The notes under the pieces were generated by a model. It did not search any database. It saw nothing but the letters and a program-made list of their open reading frames with translations, and was not told the origin of the DNA. Shown one piece after another: positions 21,520-33,737 of a stretch of DNA of 64,000 nucleotides. This DNA is from Bidens hawaiensis (lineage: Eukaryota; Streptophyta; Magnoliopsida; Asterales; Asteraceae), in the NCBI GenBank assembly GCA_021521415.1, contig JAIQDT010001667.1:372001-436000 (forward strand), written 5' to 3'. Each line of letters opens with the position of its first letter. Position 1 is the stretch's first letter. Position numbers and translations under genes: made by a program.

Positions 21520-24500
21520 TATATAAAAACACAATTAATATATTTTCAACAAAAATCATGAGGATATATTTCAATAAAAATTGATAGTTATGCAAGTTAT
21601 TACTATTTGTTTATTAATTTAAGAAAAAAAAAGTTTTCGAGAATAATACCTAAATGAATTAAAAACTATAAAGATGCGATTTGGGTGATCTTAACAATTA
21701 ATGGAGGTGATTTGGGTGTCTTAACAATCAAAATATCGTGGCTACGTTTGGTAACGTGCAAAGCCGTGGGTATGCTTGGGAAAAGTCAATAGTGATTTCT
21801 ATCTAACAACAAGCTAAGGTATATATAAAACCAAAAAAAACCCACCACGAACAAATAATAATAATAATAATATAATAATCAATGTTTTGCGGTCGCGAAC
21901 TCATACGAATTCAACAAGTATCACGGTGTAATAAAAATAATAACTACAAAAACAACAAATAAATTACTTAAAATAAAAAATAAAAAATAAAGTGGATCAA
22001 TCAGGTGTTGCCATGTGGACCAATACGCCTCTTGCGACACCTTGATCATCTTGAATAATTTTTCTCCCTCAATAATCTCATTTATTTTAATAACAAATAA
22101 AGAACTGGCGTTGTTGTTCAAGAAAAATGTGTATAAAACATCATCACATCTCGTACAACTCCCTTAACGTAACAACTTAAGACGATGATTGTTTTCAATA
22201 GTGTGATGCACTTGACAACAACACTTAGTAACGATACTTAGTCTCAACAACAAAAACACCTAGGGCAAAGATTTGTTCAAAAATATTAAAGAGTAATGTT
22301 TCATTTTGGTAACATCACACCATATAGAAAAGGGAGATTATCGACGGCCATATTTGTCAAATTCATCAGTATTGGTGGTTACTAACGGAAAAGGTCGTTG
22401 GTCATTTGTTAATGGGTTATCTCATTTGCGACGAATTAGCAACAACTCATGTCTATGTTATATTCTTTTTTCTAGCAATGTCGTTAATAAAACCTTGAAG
22501 CATACGCCATATGTCTTGTGCTAGCTATTTCATTAAACAGATTCAAAGCATCATCAACCTAACAACCTTAGTTATTTTTTCAAATCTTGACCAAGAAAGA
22601 TTAGACTATGTTTTATAATTTGCAAATTTTGGGTGGAATGGAGCTACGAGTGTTTTACTAAATAGTATGAAAGGTAAGCCATGTGCACAATGTTTTATTA
22701 TGCGCGGGGTTTGGAATATCGGGCCAACTTGGACACGATAAACACAACCTTGCCATGTATTTTCATAAATAGTTGTTTACATTACTGAGCCCATAACCCC
22801 CAGGCTATATGGTAGCAACTTTAACACCGGGCCATTAGTTTGAACAATGCCCAAAAGCTAATTTTAAACACGTGAAAGTGTATATATATACGCTAGGATA
22901 GAGCCCGTGTGATACATGGGTGGTTAAAAAATACAATAAAAAGTTAAATTTAATAATATGCATAATTACATACGTTATTGATTCATAAGATATAAATAAT
23001 TTTCTAAAACACACATATCATTAAGAATAATTTGTGTTGTATTAGAATTCAAAATGAAAGGTTGTGAATCTTTACCAATTAAGAAAAAGATAAGATTACC
23101 ATCAATTCATCCTAGTTGAGTTAGTAAGTCATAAACATTTTTAAAAGCAATGCAATGAGTTCGATTCCCACCAAAAACATATTTTTCATTTTATAATTCA
23201 TGAGGTGGAATTATAAAAATGAAAACTTATACACTTGAAAGTCTATGTGAATGTGAACGGTCTAATTGAATGACATTTAGAAAGATCGTCTCGTTTTATT
23301 TGTATAGGTAGATTTTTACTAAGAATGGTTCATGTTAAACGTAAGTAGAAACTAGAATAAAAATTTAACATCTAGCACTTTTATGATTCATCATAAACAT
23401 TGTTAACACCGTCTCCAATACAAACGGGGAGCAAGACGTGCATATATAACTTTTTATACGTTACAAATTTACATAACCGACAATCTGATTTTACATATTA
23501 AGATGTTTAAATTATATTATTTTTGCACATAGTCAAAATAAAATTGTTTTTATATTTTATTATGTAACTGGATTTAAATAATCCTAACTTTAAATAATTG
23601 GCTGATTGTAATTCATACTTGTAATGTCATCAATTAAACTTCTAACTTTCACTCTTAGACCATGCATGGTCAAACTTGAGCTCCCCAGACATTTTACGTC
23701 ATGTGACGTCTAGTCCGTATTTTAACATTTTGCAAAAAAAAAAAGAAAGTATATAATCATAACTCTCCAGCAATCATTAGACAATTATTACTTTTTAAAT
23801 TTTATAATATAAATAAAAATAAAAATTTTTAAAAAAATATGATTTGTTGAAAGATTATAAAAAAGATGTTTTATACACAACTTTCGCGCTCAAAGAGTCA
23901 TTCAAAAATCAAAATACCAAGAAAGCGGTGTTGTTTTGGCATTTTAAACCCAAAACGCCACCCCACAATTGACCACTACGGGTGGTGGTCTTATTGTCAT
24001 GGACGATATTGCTCTAATTAAAATTGCCCAAAGAGGTATCTAAATAATGCCCCATCCCTTTAGATTTAATTAATATTTTTTGTAATTTAAAATTGTTTTG
24101 ATGCATAAAATAAGACGGAGCAACATAAACGTACGTGTTTTAGTCTTCTTCAGTTTTATTTGTGTTAAAGAATACTAATTTATTAAGGTTTGAAGCTACA
24201 TGGAGCATTTCTCTTTTGAAACATGCAATATCAATTATCTTTTATATGTATCGTTGAAAAATTGCATTAGTGTTCACACTCGTAAATAGTGTTTTAGTAA
24301 TCGCTAGTCACTTGGTGAGGTGAATGTTAGGGATTCGAGTATTGCAAAACAGACACAAACACAAATGATACTGCAAGAGAAATAATAAACGAAGATAAAC
24401 ACGTGAGATTTACGTGATTCGCTCGGCTAACTTATGTCCACGAGTTGCAGACATGATACTTTATTTTTGTTATATGCCTCACTTGTGATGAGGATATTAT

Positions 24501-24790
24501 AAGTACAATGAACATATATAGAGAACATACTACGGTTTACAACTTAATCCTCAAGAAAAGTATATACGCAGAAGTTTTGTGTCAAAAGTCTAATAAACTA
24601 AAGTTTGTAAATAAAGTCGGGAGGCTAACACGTATATATGTCAAATGTTTGTGGAAGTGGCAGATCTAGACCCAAATGTCAAGGGTAAGGTACATTTTTT
24701 TATTAATGTATTTCATATTAAACACAAAATAAATAAACTTAAACACATTAACTGCATATTGCTCCTCTTTGATTTTTAAAAGCTTGAAAT
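21520..24790. other. AT-rich intergenic DNA with repeat remnants
   Basis: No supported gene. A possible degenerate Helitron end lies at 22890-22920 on the minus strand. A SINE-like box B (GAGTTCGATTCCC) lies near 23157. A fragment near 24330-24500 resembles retrotransposon LTR sequence (ACACGTGAGATTTACGTGATTCG). Confidence 0.5.
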
Positions 24791-24799
24791 CAAGCCCTT

Positions 24800-26340
24800 A
24801 CATCACCTTCTTTTACTTTATCAGGAGCTTCTTTTTCGACCACACAAATTAAAACATTGTTCAAATACTCATCACCCATTCGATTGCACAAATTCGTCAT
24901 GATAAGCTTCATTTTAGAAGAAAAAACAACTCTAAACGGTTGCATTTGCAACTGGTAAAACCAATGCTAACTTCAATGTACGATAAACCAAATAAAAAGT
25001 GACGTATTTTCTGGTTCCACCATTACACGAGCAATGCCACACATTCCACCCAATTTTGCACATTTATCACCTTCCTTTAAATTGTGATAAAAGGTCGTAA
25101 GATCACTAGAAATACACATTTTTCTTTATTACTAATGTCATTCGGATACATATAAGAAAATGTCACTATCTTAGATACGTCAAACTTAGAAAACGAATCA
25201 CAAGGAATTAAACCGGACATATTTTTTATCAAGCTAGTTGAGACCTCATTAAATCTATTGTCAAGTTCTTAAATTTGCATATCCTAAACCTTATTAAAAA
25301 CTTCAACCTCAAAATGATGTCGATTAGTAATGATATTCATCATGTTTCTTTGATTACCATAAATTTTGTCATATCTATCATCGTAATCTTGTTTTTTTTT
25401 TCACAAAACGATGTCACTCTAGCCAACATCTTGTCAAAACCATTTTGACTTAGATTATTCAATGCTCTATTTATCCCGATTATCAACTTAAACGCTTCTA
25501 ACAAGTCTTAACTCTTTTTTTTTAAGATGTGAGAATTTGTGAAGGCTAAAGTATCGTCCAACAAGTGTATATAAAACACAAAATCAAAAATCTTAAAATA
25601 TGATAGAAGTCGTTGTTGCACACTCTCCATCTTCTTTAATAAAATCAAGTACCTAAAAATCTTCCTGGGTTATTTAAACAAAGTTATGATTGTTTTATTA
25701 TGAGAACCTCAACGTGTGTCTCCAGCTCTTACAAGAGAAACCTCTTAGTTTAATCATTTTTATATCTTAATTTCACCAAGGAGAATTTCTATTTCCACTC
25801 TCTTATTTTTGCCTCCAACATCATATATTTCTTTTGCAAGAAGCACACACCGGTATGTTTTCTTGCAAAAACCACATCACTAACTGAAGTTGATGAGCAA
25901 AGCAATGTCTGTAATTTGCTAATGAATTATCAACATCAAATCTTTTAATCCATTAAACTCTCCTCGCATGTTGCTTGCACCGTCATAACCTTGACTCCTT
26001 GACCTGTTTAAACAAAAATAAACTACAGGATACAATATAATCTTTAAGTTTATGTAATGAAAGTATGAAACGTATTACTTACTTGATCTATGCTTAACTG
26101 ATTATCTGCTAATAAAGAAACGATGGCTTTTTAAGAGTTGAAGAATATGTATTCTTCACGTGAATCCAATTAAACACTTTAACAACTCCTAGTTTATCAA
26201 CATATCTCATAGCTACAGCCATTTGTTTCTTTTGAGACACGTCACTATACTCATCTGCTAACAACCCAAACACATCATCTTTAATTTCTTCACAAAGCAT
26301 TTTGGAACCTCTTTCGCAAAGCAATCGATAATCTTTTTTT
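24800..26340 (-). pseudogene. Decayed hAT transposase-like protein (TTF-type / ZMYM1-like)
   Basis: Minus-strand remains of the plant 'TTF-type zinc finger protein with hAT dimerisation domain' family, in family order. First comes EIKDDVFGLLADEYSDVSQK with MAVAMRYVDKLGVV (26324-26150), the start of the transposase core. Then SQGYDGASNMRGEFNGLK (about 25995-25935), a highly conserved core motif. Near 24920-24800 come NLCNRMGDEYLNNVLICVVEKE, the hAT C-terminal dimerisation region (shown here as two short blocks, NLCNRMGDEY and NNVLICVVEKE). Between them are many stops and frameshifts, so the gene is dead. Terminal repeats and target duplications were not found. Confidence 0.75.
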
Positions 26341-27609
26341 GTATTGATAGAGTTGTCAACTTATTATTCTATTTTGTCTTCCCTAAACTGTACTTAGTAG
26401 CATCCGTGTTGTTCTCACAAATTAACTCGTTTTCTTCTTTATATAAAAGCTAAAAATTATTTTAATTATATTAGATGAGTGAAACTATTACGCATCATAT
26501 TGAGAAAAGCTCCTTTTAGATGAGTGAAACTTCCATGAGTCCATCCAAATTATTCCACCAAATTATGCTACCACATTTAGTTTTCTTAGTGAAAGAATAT
26601 ATGTTTCACAGAAAAAAAAAAAGGCGAGTTAGTTTGGTTTGCATTTTCCTAGGACCGGCTTAGGTGCATGAACAGGTCTAGGTTCAAGCCAACACTAGTC
26701 CAAAGGCTCTACGCTCATGCCAAAGATCGCATGGCATTGGCAAAACAAGAACCATAATCTGACCTAAAGTAAAACCGAACCATGTACATAGACTTCATGT
26801 CAACATATGAAAGCAAACAAGTATAAACGTTTTAACATAAACACGTATTCAAGAGTCAAACTCCTACTTTCTTTTCTGACCACGAGATGTGCCCTTTGAA
26901 GTGCTGGTAATATGCATAGCAGTGTCTTCTTCATCTTCAGTATCACCATCATAAGTCTCGGTTTTCTGACTCGATTCATCATCGTCATCATGTGATTTTG
27001 CATGATCTGATGACACACGGTCTCTGAGCTCTCTTAGTTTTGCTTTCTTTGAGTTCAACACGCAAAGAAACTGCAATATTTTTAAATATGGTTACAATTG
27101 CACAAGAAAGGATGATAATGTTGATTTACTAATTATTAGTAGTTAATTGTTAACATATCAAATTCATATGCTTTGACCAACAATTTCATTAATTTGGAGC
27201 ATATAAGAAACACCTTAGTATAAATTTTAGTTTCAAACTCTGCCTTCTCATTCTGAAACTTCTCACTTTGTTCTAGACATTTCTCAGCTTCTGCTTTTAG
27301 TTTATCACTTGACTTTGTTTTCATCACAACTTCCTCCTGTTTTGTTAAAAGAAAAAAGAACATTAACAGAAACTTAATAACAACATTAACAAGTAACAAT
27401 AAAGCAATAATAATAAACTGTGTGTTATCGTTACACTTAGGCGAATGTTAGCATCCATCAGGAAATCCAAGATTCCTGCAGTTATCTTCATACTATTTTC
27501 AGCTGGTTTAAATTTCCATCTCCACTCTAGCTTTGTACCTTCTTTTTCAAAAGTCCATGATAACTGCAAGGGATTTAGCATCACTAAAGTGAATTGATAA
27601 AAACCTCAA

Positions 27610-27920
27610 AACCAAGCTTTTTCGAGCTCAATCTGAGCCAGAGCCTCCGTTCGGTTATCAAGCGCGAGCTAGAGTCTTGTGAATTTTTAAATTTTACTTT
27701 TAGACTTCCATGTATTAATTTCACACTACACAACCGAGCCGAGCTTTGACTCGTTTAAGGTTTTCACAATATATAAAAAACATATATAAATTAATTAATA
27801 CATAACAAACCAGCCGAGCTCGAGCCAAGCCCATGCTTGAAAAAACGCACACGAGCCGAGCTTGAGCTCAAGCCTAGTCGAGCTCCGGATATGCTTGGCT
27901 CGTTTACACCCCTTAAGGGT
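27610..27920. repeat. GAGCTCG-rich dispersed repeat in XRCC4 intron 1
   Basis: The block is rich in CGAGCCGAGCTTGAGCTC and ends GGCTCGTTTACACCCC. The same family, in the opposite orientation, lies in the WVD2-like gene's leader intron (53439-53880), starting GGGGTGTAAACGAGCC. I see one conserved end in each copy but no matching second end. Confidence 0.7.
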
Positions 27921-28100
27921 TTTCTGAAAGTTTGTTTTGCAGTAATTATTCATAAACAATCAATTAACTAGTTGATCAGAGCTCATATATTTCCAATTAA
28001 TCTTAATAATCATTTTGCCAATAATATCAACTTCTTACACAAGCTTCTTACATATTTTTCCAGATTCAATTACTTAAAACACTTATCATAAAATTAAACC

Positions 28101-28159
<59 letters not shown>
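28101..28159. repeat. (TAA)n microsatellite
   Basis: About 19 consecutive ATA/TAA units lie just inside intron 1 of XRCC4, close to the exon 1 donor. Confidence 0.97.
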
Positions 28160-28163
<4 letters not shown>

Positions 28164-28433
28164 TAAGATAAAACTACCTACTCGTTTTAATCCAGCTCCA
28201 GCATCAGCGAAGCCGTATACGTAACCGGGTTGTTGAAACCGTAGATAGCGCTCGGACAAATCGATGTAGTCGGATACGGGTCGAAAATAGAATAAATCGA
28301 CGGTTAGAACGAATAATAAGTGATAATCGGATTTTGGGGGGTTTGGAGTTTTAAGCAGGTGTGTTTGGTTGATTCCATGGCGGATTGGTAAGATTTGTGC
28401 GTGTTTGGGAAGGAGGAGTGAGGGTTTATTATT

Positions 28434-28442
28434 TATTTATAT
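28434..28442 (-). promoter_or_regulatory. TATA box of XRCC4
   Basis: The minus strand reads GGGGATATAAATAAATAA, about 55-65 bp upstream of the XRCC4 ATG at 28378. The promoter and start codon are thus preserved although exon 1 is broken. Confidence 0.55.
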
Positions 28443-29419
28443 CCCCGCCTAAACTCAAAAAAGGGTCAACTTTGTGTTTAAATAATTTAAGCTCGTTTAA
28501 GGCTATTCGTTGTCTATTGACGCCCGCTGGCAATAAACGCACCAGAGGGGCGGTAAGCGATGGTAATGGTGCGGGAGGGAGGGACTGTGGGTAGTAGCAG
28601 TATAACAAACAAAGCGGCGTTAAGGGAGGTGTATGGGGCGTGGTGGTGGCTTCGACGTCAATGCTGATTAACGCCAGTGGACCGAAAACCACATTAATAA
28701 TTGTATCGTTTGTTTTAATTATGATACATCATACAATTCTAACTCATATTATATATATCATATATCTGGCAAACATTTACGTACACATGTATTATTCAAT
28801 TCTCAATACATACACTTCCATTATCCGCATGGATGAAGGATCCTTGTGGCCCCCGAGGTCCCCTCACCAGCCTTTTTGCACGACAGTGTAAATTTTCATA
28901 TTTATAAAAAAATTTATAAATTGATTATCCAGTTCTATTGATTCCCTATGTAAAATTAGTTTTGTATTGAAGACGCCCATGTGTGTTGATTAGTTTTCTT
29001 TTTTACCTTGTCGGCCTGATATCCAACCTCTTTTTACTAAACTGAGCGGTCTTTATGATCTCTTTTTTAATTATTAAACTGAGATTATTTGCTATAAAAA
29101 AAAGAAAGTTCATATCTTTATTTTATTTACTAAAATGAGTTATTAAAAGCCCGTGCCTTTATATCTCTCAAAGATCAAGGCTTGTTCCTCTGCAGACTTT
29201 CTCATATTCAATCCAGATTCATCAAACCTTTGTGCAAATTGCAAATTGCAAACAAACCACTCAAAGAATATGCAGAAGTTGTGATTTTATTACATGTGTG
29301 CATGATTGAAATATGTACAAACTATAGTCATGTTAGAATTCAACTGGAACTAATATCTCATATTATCATACAACATTACTAAAATCTTGTCTCTATTCTC
29401 CTGTTGATCAACATTCCCT
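28443..29419. other. Intergenic DNA between XRCC4 and the Alba gene
   Basis: No gene is supported. Both neighbours are on the minus strand; the right part should hold the 3' UTR and terminator of the Alba gene. Confidence 0.55.
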
Positions 29420-31086
29420 TCAGCTACTGCTGCTGGCTGCAGATTTCTTAATCTCTGTTTTAATCTGCAAGGGAGAATGAAGCTAATTACAATAATTTTA
29501 GCATCGAACTTAAACCAAAAAACCAAACAAAAACCAACCTTGGTCTCATCCACTGCTTTCTTGACTTCAGTTTTACCATCAACTGTTTTATCCTGTGATG
29601 ATAAAGAAAGACACACACAAATCACAAATCATGATTTGATCTAAATCAGCATCTCTATTCACAACCAACCTGTGATTTACTTGCAGTGACATCATCGGGT
29701 GTTCCACCAGTCTTCTTGACTCCAGTCTATGAGATATATTAACATATTCACACTTAGAACAAAGTCAAAGAGTCAACTTAGTGATATCATGGAAAACAAC
29801 AAAGAAAGACTGACCTTATGCTGAGCATTCTTTTTCTTCAATATGTTTTCCTTAGCTTTTGAGTTATCATAATGCTCATTCAGTGTCATCACAATTTCAA
29901 TCTAAAAATCAATATCAAATGCGTAAGATAATGCAGCAAGATGTTTAAACAAAGCTGAATGGAACGAGCATACCTTGGCCTTCTGAAGGGATTTTCCAGT
30001 GCTTTCATCCTTGTTTTTAATAGTTGAAATGGAGATCACTGTTTCAAAATACCAAAACAAGTTATTCAGATTCAATGTTTGATGTAATTCGATAAACAAA
30101 GAAGTTATTATTCTTACAGTTCTGAGTTGCCATTCCATCTGACTTCAGAATCTCAGATATTACAACAACAGTTGGTATGGCTGCATGCATTACATCAACA
30201 GAAGTCAGTTAAATCATGTTTATGAGTGTGCATTATGTTCTTGATGATTACTGTTAAAAAATTGCAGAAATATATCTTGAATCTAACCCTTTCCCAAGGC
30301 TGTAAGCTCGACATTGTTGTAACGGTTTACGTATTTCTGTCACAAATAACATATCAAATCAATTTAAGAACGATAACATTAAACAAATCTCTAGAATCAA
30401 TCTACCCTAAAGAATGTCACGAAAGTGAAAACACACATTATGATGTTAAGAACTAGTTAATATAAATCACATATAACTAAGTTATATTCATCTACATCAT
30501 CAAGTTATTCATCCACAAGACTGAAATTCAATCTTCAGTCACACAGATCAATAGACATAAGAAGAAACTGCGAAAAGCGATCAGAAACAACAGCATTACA
30601 GCATATAAATGATTAGAAATAATAAAATAACATCATACGAATAATCAGAAACAACAAAATTATGATAAACAAGCAATCAACATCCAGAAACACTCAGATT
30701 CAATGTTGAACCATATAATTACACACAACTAATCGAAATCACGCATCAATAAGAAATTTATCCACGAAACTGTAATTTCAATCGGCAAGTACGAAAACTT
30801 CACACGAATACACAAATTTCAGTCTCAATTACGGTACTAAATCAAAAATTCAAAAGGAATAATAATAAACTACGAAACTGATATCAGAAACAACAAAATC
30901 ACAGAATATAGATGATGATAAACACTCGAATTCAATATTTTAACTACAAAAGGCGATTAAAAGCGTAGAAACCCTAACCTTAGCGAGATTAAGGTAGAAG
31001 ATGAACGGCTTCTTGGTGTTAGACACTCGAATTCTCGGCATCTTTGTCGTTTTCGGTGCTACTTCTGCAATTTTCTGCTCATCCAT
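29420..31086 (-). CDS. Alba DNA/RNA-binding protein (At2g34160-like), 8 exons
   Basis: Small nucleic-acid-binding protein of the Alba fold; plant members bind RNA and DNA. Exons (minus): 31086-30979, 30336-30288, 30180-30118, 30038-29974, 29901-29815, 29726-29670, 29592-29539, 29464-29420. All introns are GT-AG with matching phases, total 528 nt, 175 aa. Start MDEQKIAEVAPKTTKMPRIR. The Alba domain follows: RVSNTKKPFIFYLNLAK, YVNRYNNVELTALGKA, IPTVVVISEILKSDGMAT, then QKAKIEIVMTLNE. The C-terminal ~75 residues are Lys/Thr-rich, with the DKTVDGKTEVKKAVDETK exon resembling the one before it. The Alba core ends with exon 5; the three tail exons each keep the frame, so splice variants would be tolerated. 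A TATA box lies at 31171-31180. It appears fully intact. Confidence 0.92.
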
Positions 31087-31170
31087 GGCGGTTTTTGTGC
31101 GATTTGTTGCACGTTTGTTGATGTAAAGTGAGACTGGTACTGAAAATGGAACGAAGATGGAAGACGATTG

Positions 31171-31180
31171 TTTATATATA
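31171..31180 (-). promoter_or_regulatory. TATA box of the Alba gene
   Basis: The minus strand reads ACCTATATATAAACAATC about 85-95 bp upstream of the ATG at 31086. This leaves room for a short 5' UTR. Confidence 0.6.
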
Positions 31181-31401
31181 GGTTGGTTTGGCTAATTAAA
31201 GTGTGCCACGTGGGTGGCTTCTATTGGTTTATTCGTATGGTGGTTTAACAGACGGTTATGTTTTGGCGGGTATGCTGTTAGACAGTTAAGAGAGAATCTT
31301 TTGTTTTTCGTTTTTGTTACAATTGCATTTTATTTTTTACTGAAGGTTTAATCCATCGTGGTTAAATTATATTGATAGTTTTTAGAGTTATATTATTCAT
31401 A

Positions 31402-31430
31402 ACTAGTTTTTATCCGGCGCGTTGCGCCGG
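31402..31430 (-). mobile_element. Helitron 3' terminus (hairpin plus CTAGT)
   Basis: The minus strand reads CCGGCGCAACGCGCCGG (7-bp stem, 3-nt loop; plus 31414-31430), then ATAAAAA and CTAGT, followed by T. This is the classical Helitron 3' end: hairpin, short spacer, CTRRT, inserted next to T. The element extends to the right; its 5' TC end was not located. Confidence 0.75.
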
Positions 31431-32861
31431 GGCAGTTGGGATATGTTTATATACATGTCCCGTCCTGTCACTTTTTGAAATGCGGATTTGGTTGGTATGG
31501 GTTAGATTTGTTAAGATACCGACACAAAGTTAAAAAAATATATATATAATGTGTACGTTAACACGGAAATAGTAGTGACGCTCGTATAACTAAAAATTAA
31601 CATGTTAAAAAGTCCGGCCTGTAATGAGCACGTTCGTAACGATATTAAAATTAAAAACAAAAAATAAACTTGTCAAATTAACATATAGAAAATAAAAATA
31701 TTTATAATGATGTTTGTTCGGTCATAAAACCCGCGCGTTGGTAAAAGCTGAGCGTCATGATGGCGAGTCTACACGAATTCAGTTAGTATCAATTGTGTTT
31801 GTTAATTACAGTATAAACAACTTTGGTAGAACACAGTCGTTAAAACCAAAAAAATAATAAATTCGGCAAATTATTATATATAATAATTAAGAAGTTTGGC
31901 GACGCAATCATGTGATTGGTCGCCAAACTTCTTATTTGCTTTTAATTTGTTTTACATTTACAAATTTATGTCGGTTCGCTGCCGTAAAATACGGTTTTTT
32001 TTATCGTTGATACCGTCAAATGATTCAGGCCAAATTCGCGTTAGCTCGCGGTAGCAACTCAAGGTATTTTCCCTGTGAGTTATTTTAGTCTATCGATTTT
32101 GTACGAACCCACTCCTGGTCAAGGCCACAATGTGCCTATATTTTTGGCTTTCGTCGTGTTCTTTTTTATGTAAATATGTTAATTTGTTGTGCTTTGAGTG
32201 TGAACGAATTAACTTATTGCTTTAATTTCGGAGTCGTAATCTGATACCAACCGAACCCGTGTCGGTTCACCACCACAACACATGATTTTCTATGTACGAT
32301 TTAGTCTCGACAACGTCGATTCCGACTGAATTCGCGTTAGTTCGCAAACGCAACGTGTGAGTTTTTTTTATCACTTTTTCTGTACCTCGATCTCATAATA
32401 AACAAAATCGTATCAGCTTGCAACTGCAACGTCCGTGTTTTTTTTGTTCGCCGCATTTTTAAAAATTTTAAAAATGTTAAATTGTTGTATTTCATAGTGG
32501 ACGATTTTATGGTTTGCTTTATTTTTTGGGTCGTAACAAGATATCAACCGAAGTGTCATCGGTTCGTAACCGCAATACGTGTTTTGTTATGTTAATTTGT
32601 TGTATTTTTGCGTTAACAAAGTTTTTTTTTGTTTATTCGGTTGATAAAACCGGTGCGTTGCGGCCCCGATGAGTTGGTCAAAGCTGGGCATTGGTAAACA
32701 CAAACGTTGTCAGTCTCAGACGTTTCAGTGGTAAGTTGATGTAAATTCATTTGGTTTTGATTACGTTCGTTACATTAAAAAAGTCAATAAAACCCGAGCG
32801 TTGTCGGTCCTAAACGTTATAGCAGCAAGTCGTCACGAATTTGGTTGATTTCGGTAATATT
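31431..32861. repeat. Degenerate repeat modules of the Helitron-like region
   Basis: Several diverged copies of a module beginning AAACCCGCGCGTTG and continuing with GTCACGAATTnGGTTnGnnTC occur near 31730, 32650 and 32790. A perfect 15-bp inverted repeat (AAGAAGTTTGGCGAC, 31889-31903 and 31919-31933) forms a strong hairpin. No coding frame is recognised. The gypsy element at 32862 is inserted into the last module, and the interrupted sequence resumes at 45918. Confidence 0.6.
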
Positions 32862-33498
32862 TGATGGTCGGTTAATTTGTATATGTTTTAGTTCGTTTAT
32901 TATTTAGTTTTAACTGTTTATTCTAGAACTATCGATACTTCATACGTGTATTATTGGATTTCAGGTCACAGGCGTTAAAGCACTAAATATGGACCTGTTG
33001 TGACACAGAATGAAGACCCGGGATGTCCAGCACGTGAAACGATGACATTTAGTGAAGTTGGCTATGTCAGGACCCATCGCGTACCGCGATGGGACATAAA
33101 TGAAGACTTTGACTTTTGGTCAATCGCAGTACGCGATGGGCCATAGAAGAACCCGTCGCGTACCGCGACAGGTGTGCAGACGGGAAATTTTGGTTATTAT
33201 CATATTTTTCATCACTAGAAACCCTAACTTCGTTTTTGACGACCAAGAGGCGATTCCAGCAGTCCAAGAAGGCGATTTCCACTATCCTAGCTCGTGTCAA
33301 GACCCTACATATGATTTCTATCATCCATATCGATTCCAGCAGTCCAAGAAGGCGATTTCCACTAAAAACCAGTTACTTCATAATTATAAATCTGTCACAC
33401 GAATTGCATTGACCACATACTCCTTGTGATACGATACCCTACTTGCTCTATCTATTTAGAATAATTAGGTTTTTGATTGACTCAAACGACGGTCATCA
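32862..33498 (+). repeat. Left LTR (637 bp, internally deleted)
   Basis: It starts TGATGGTCGG and ends GGTCATCA. Compared with the right LTR it lacks the part equivalent to about 45274-45788. At the gap it carries a second copy of ATTCCAGCAGTCCAAGAAGG, first seen about 80 bp upstream, as filler. Confidence 0.92.
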
Positions 33499-33501
33499 AA
33501 A

Positions 33502-33518
33502 TGGCGCCGTTGCCGGGG
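33502..33518 (+). other. Primer binding site (tRNA-Asp type)
   Basis: TGGCGCCGTTGCCGGGG lies three bases after the left LTR, the usual primer site of Athila/Tat elements. Confidence 0.9.
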
Positions 33519-33737
33519 AGTTAGTGCGCTTTTTGTTTTTCGTGTTATTTGATTTTCGTGTTTAATTTTATTTTACTTTATTTTATTTGTATTTTATCAT
33601 TTTACGCGGGTTGTGTTAGTTGTGCAGATTACAGGTTTATGCGCACCCGCCATTCGGGCCGACAATCTCCGTTAGTTTACAAGCCCGAAATCGAGAGAGT
33701 AGCTCGGCAGAACCGAGTATAAAACAGAAACTCATAA

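Larger units (their letters stand above)
26864..28378 (-). pseudogene. XRCC4: XRCC4-like DNA repair gene with a broken first exon
   Basis: XRCC4 partners DNA ligase IV in non-homologous end joining. Exons (minus): 28378-28182, 27563-27435, 27336-27214, 27070-26864. Exons 2-4 are open, with GT-AG sites and phase-0 junctions. They encode the conserved core SWTFEKEGTKLEWRWKFKP, DFLMDANIRLS, the coiled coil KLKAEAEKCLEQSEKFQNEK and the acidic tail ending GQKRK. Exon 1 starts correctly (MESTKHTCLKLQTP) and ends correctly (YIDLSERYLRFQQPGYVYGF), but is only 197 nt where the family needs about 345. The length is not a multiple of three, and the frame from the ATG hits TAA at 28306-28304. Most of the N-terminal head domain is missing. 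A TATA box lies upstream. Either this is a recent pseudogene or the assembly has an error here. Confidence 0.85.
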
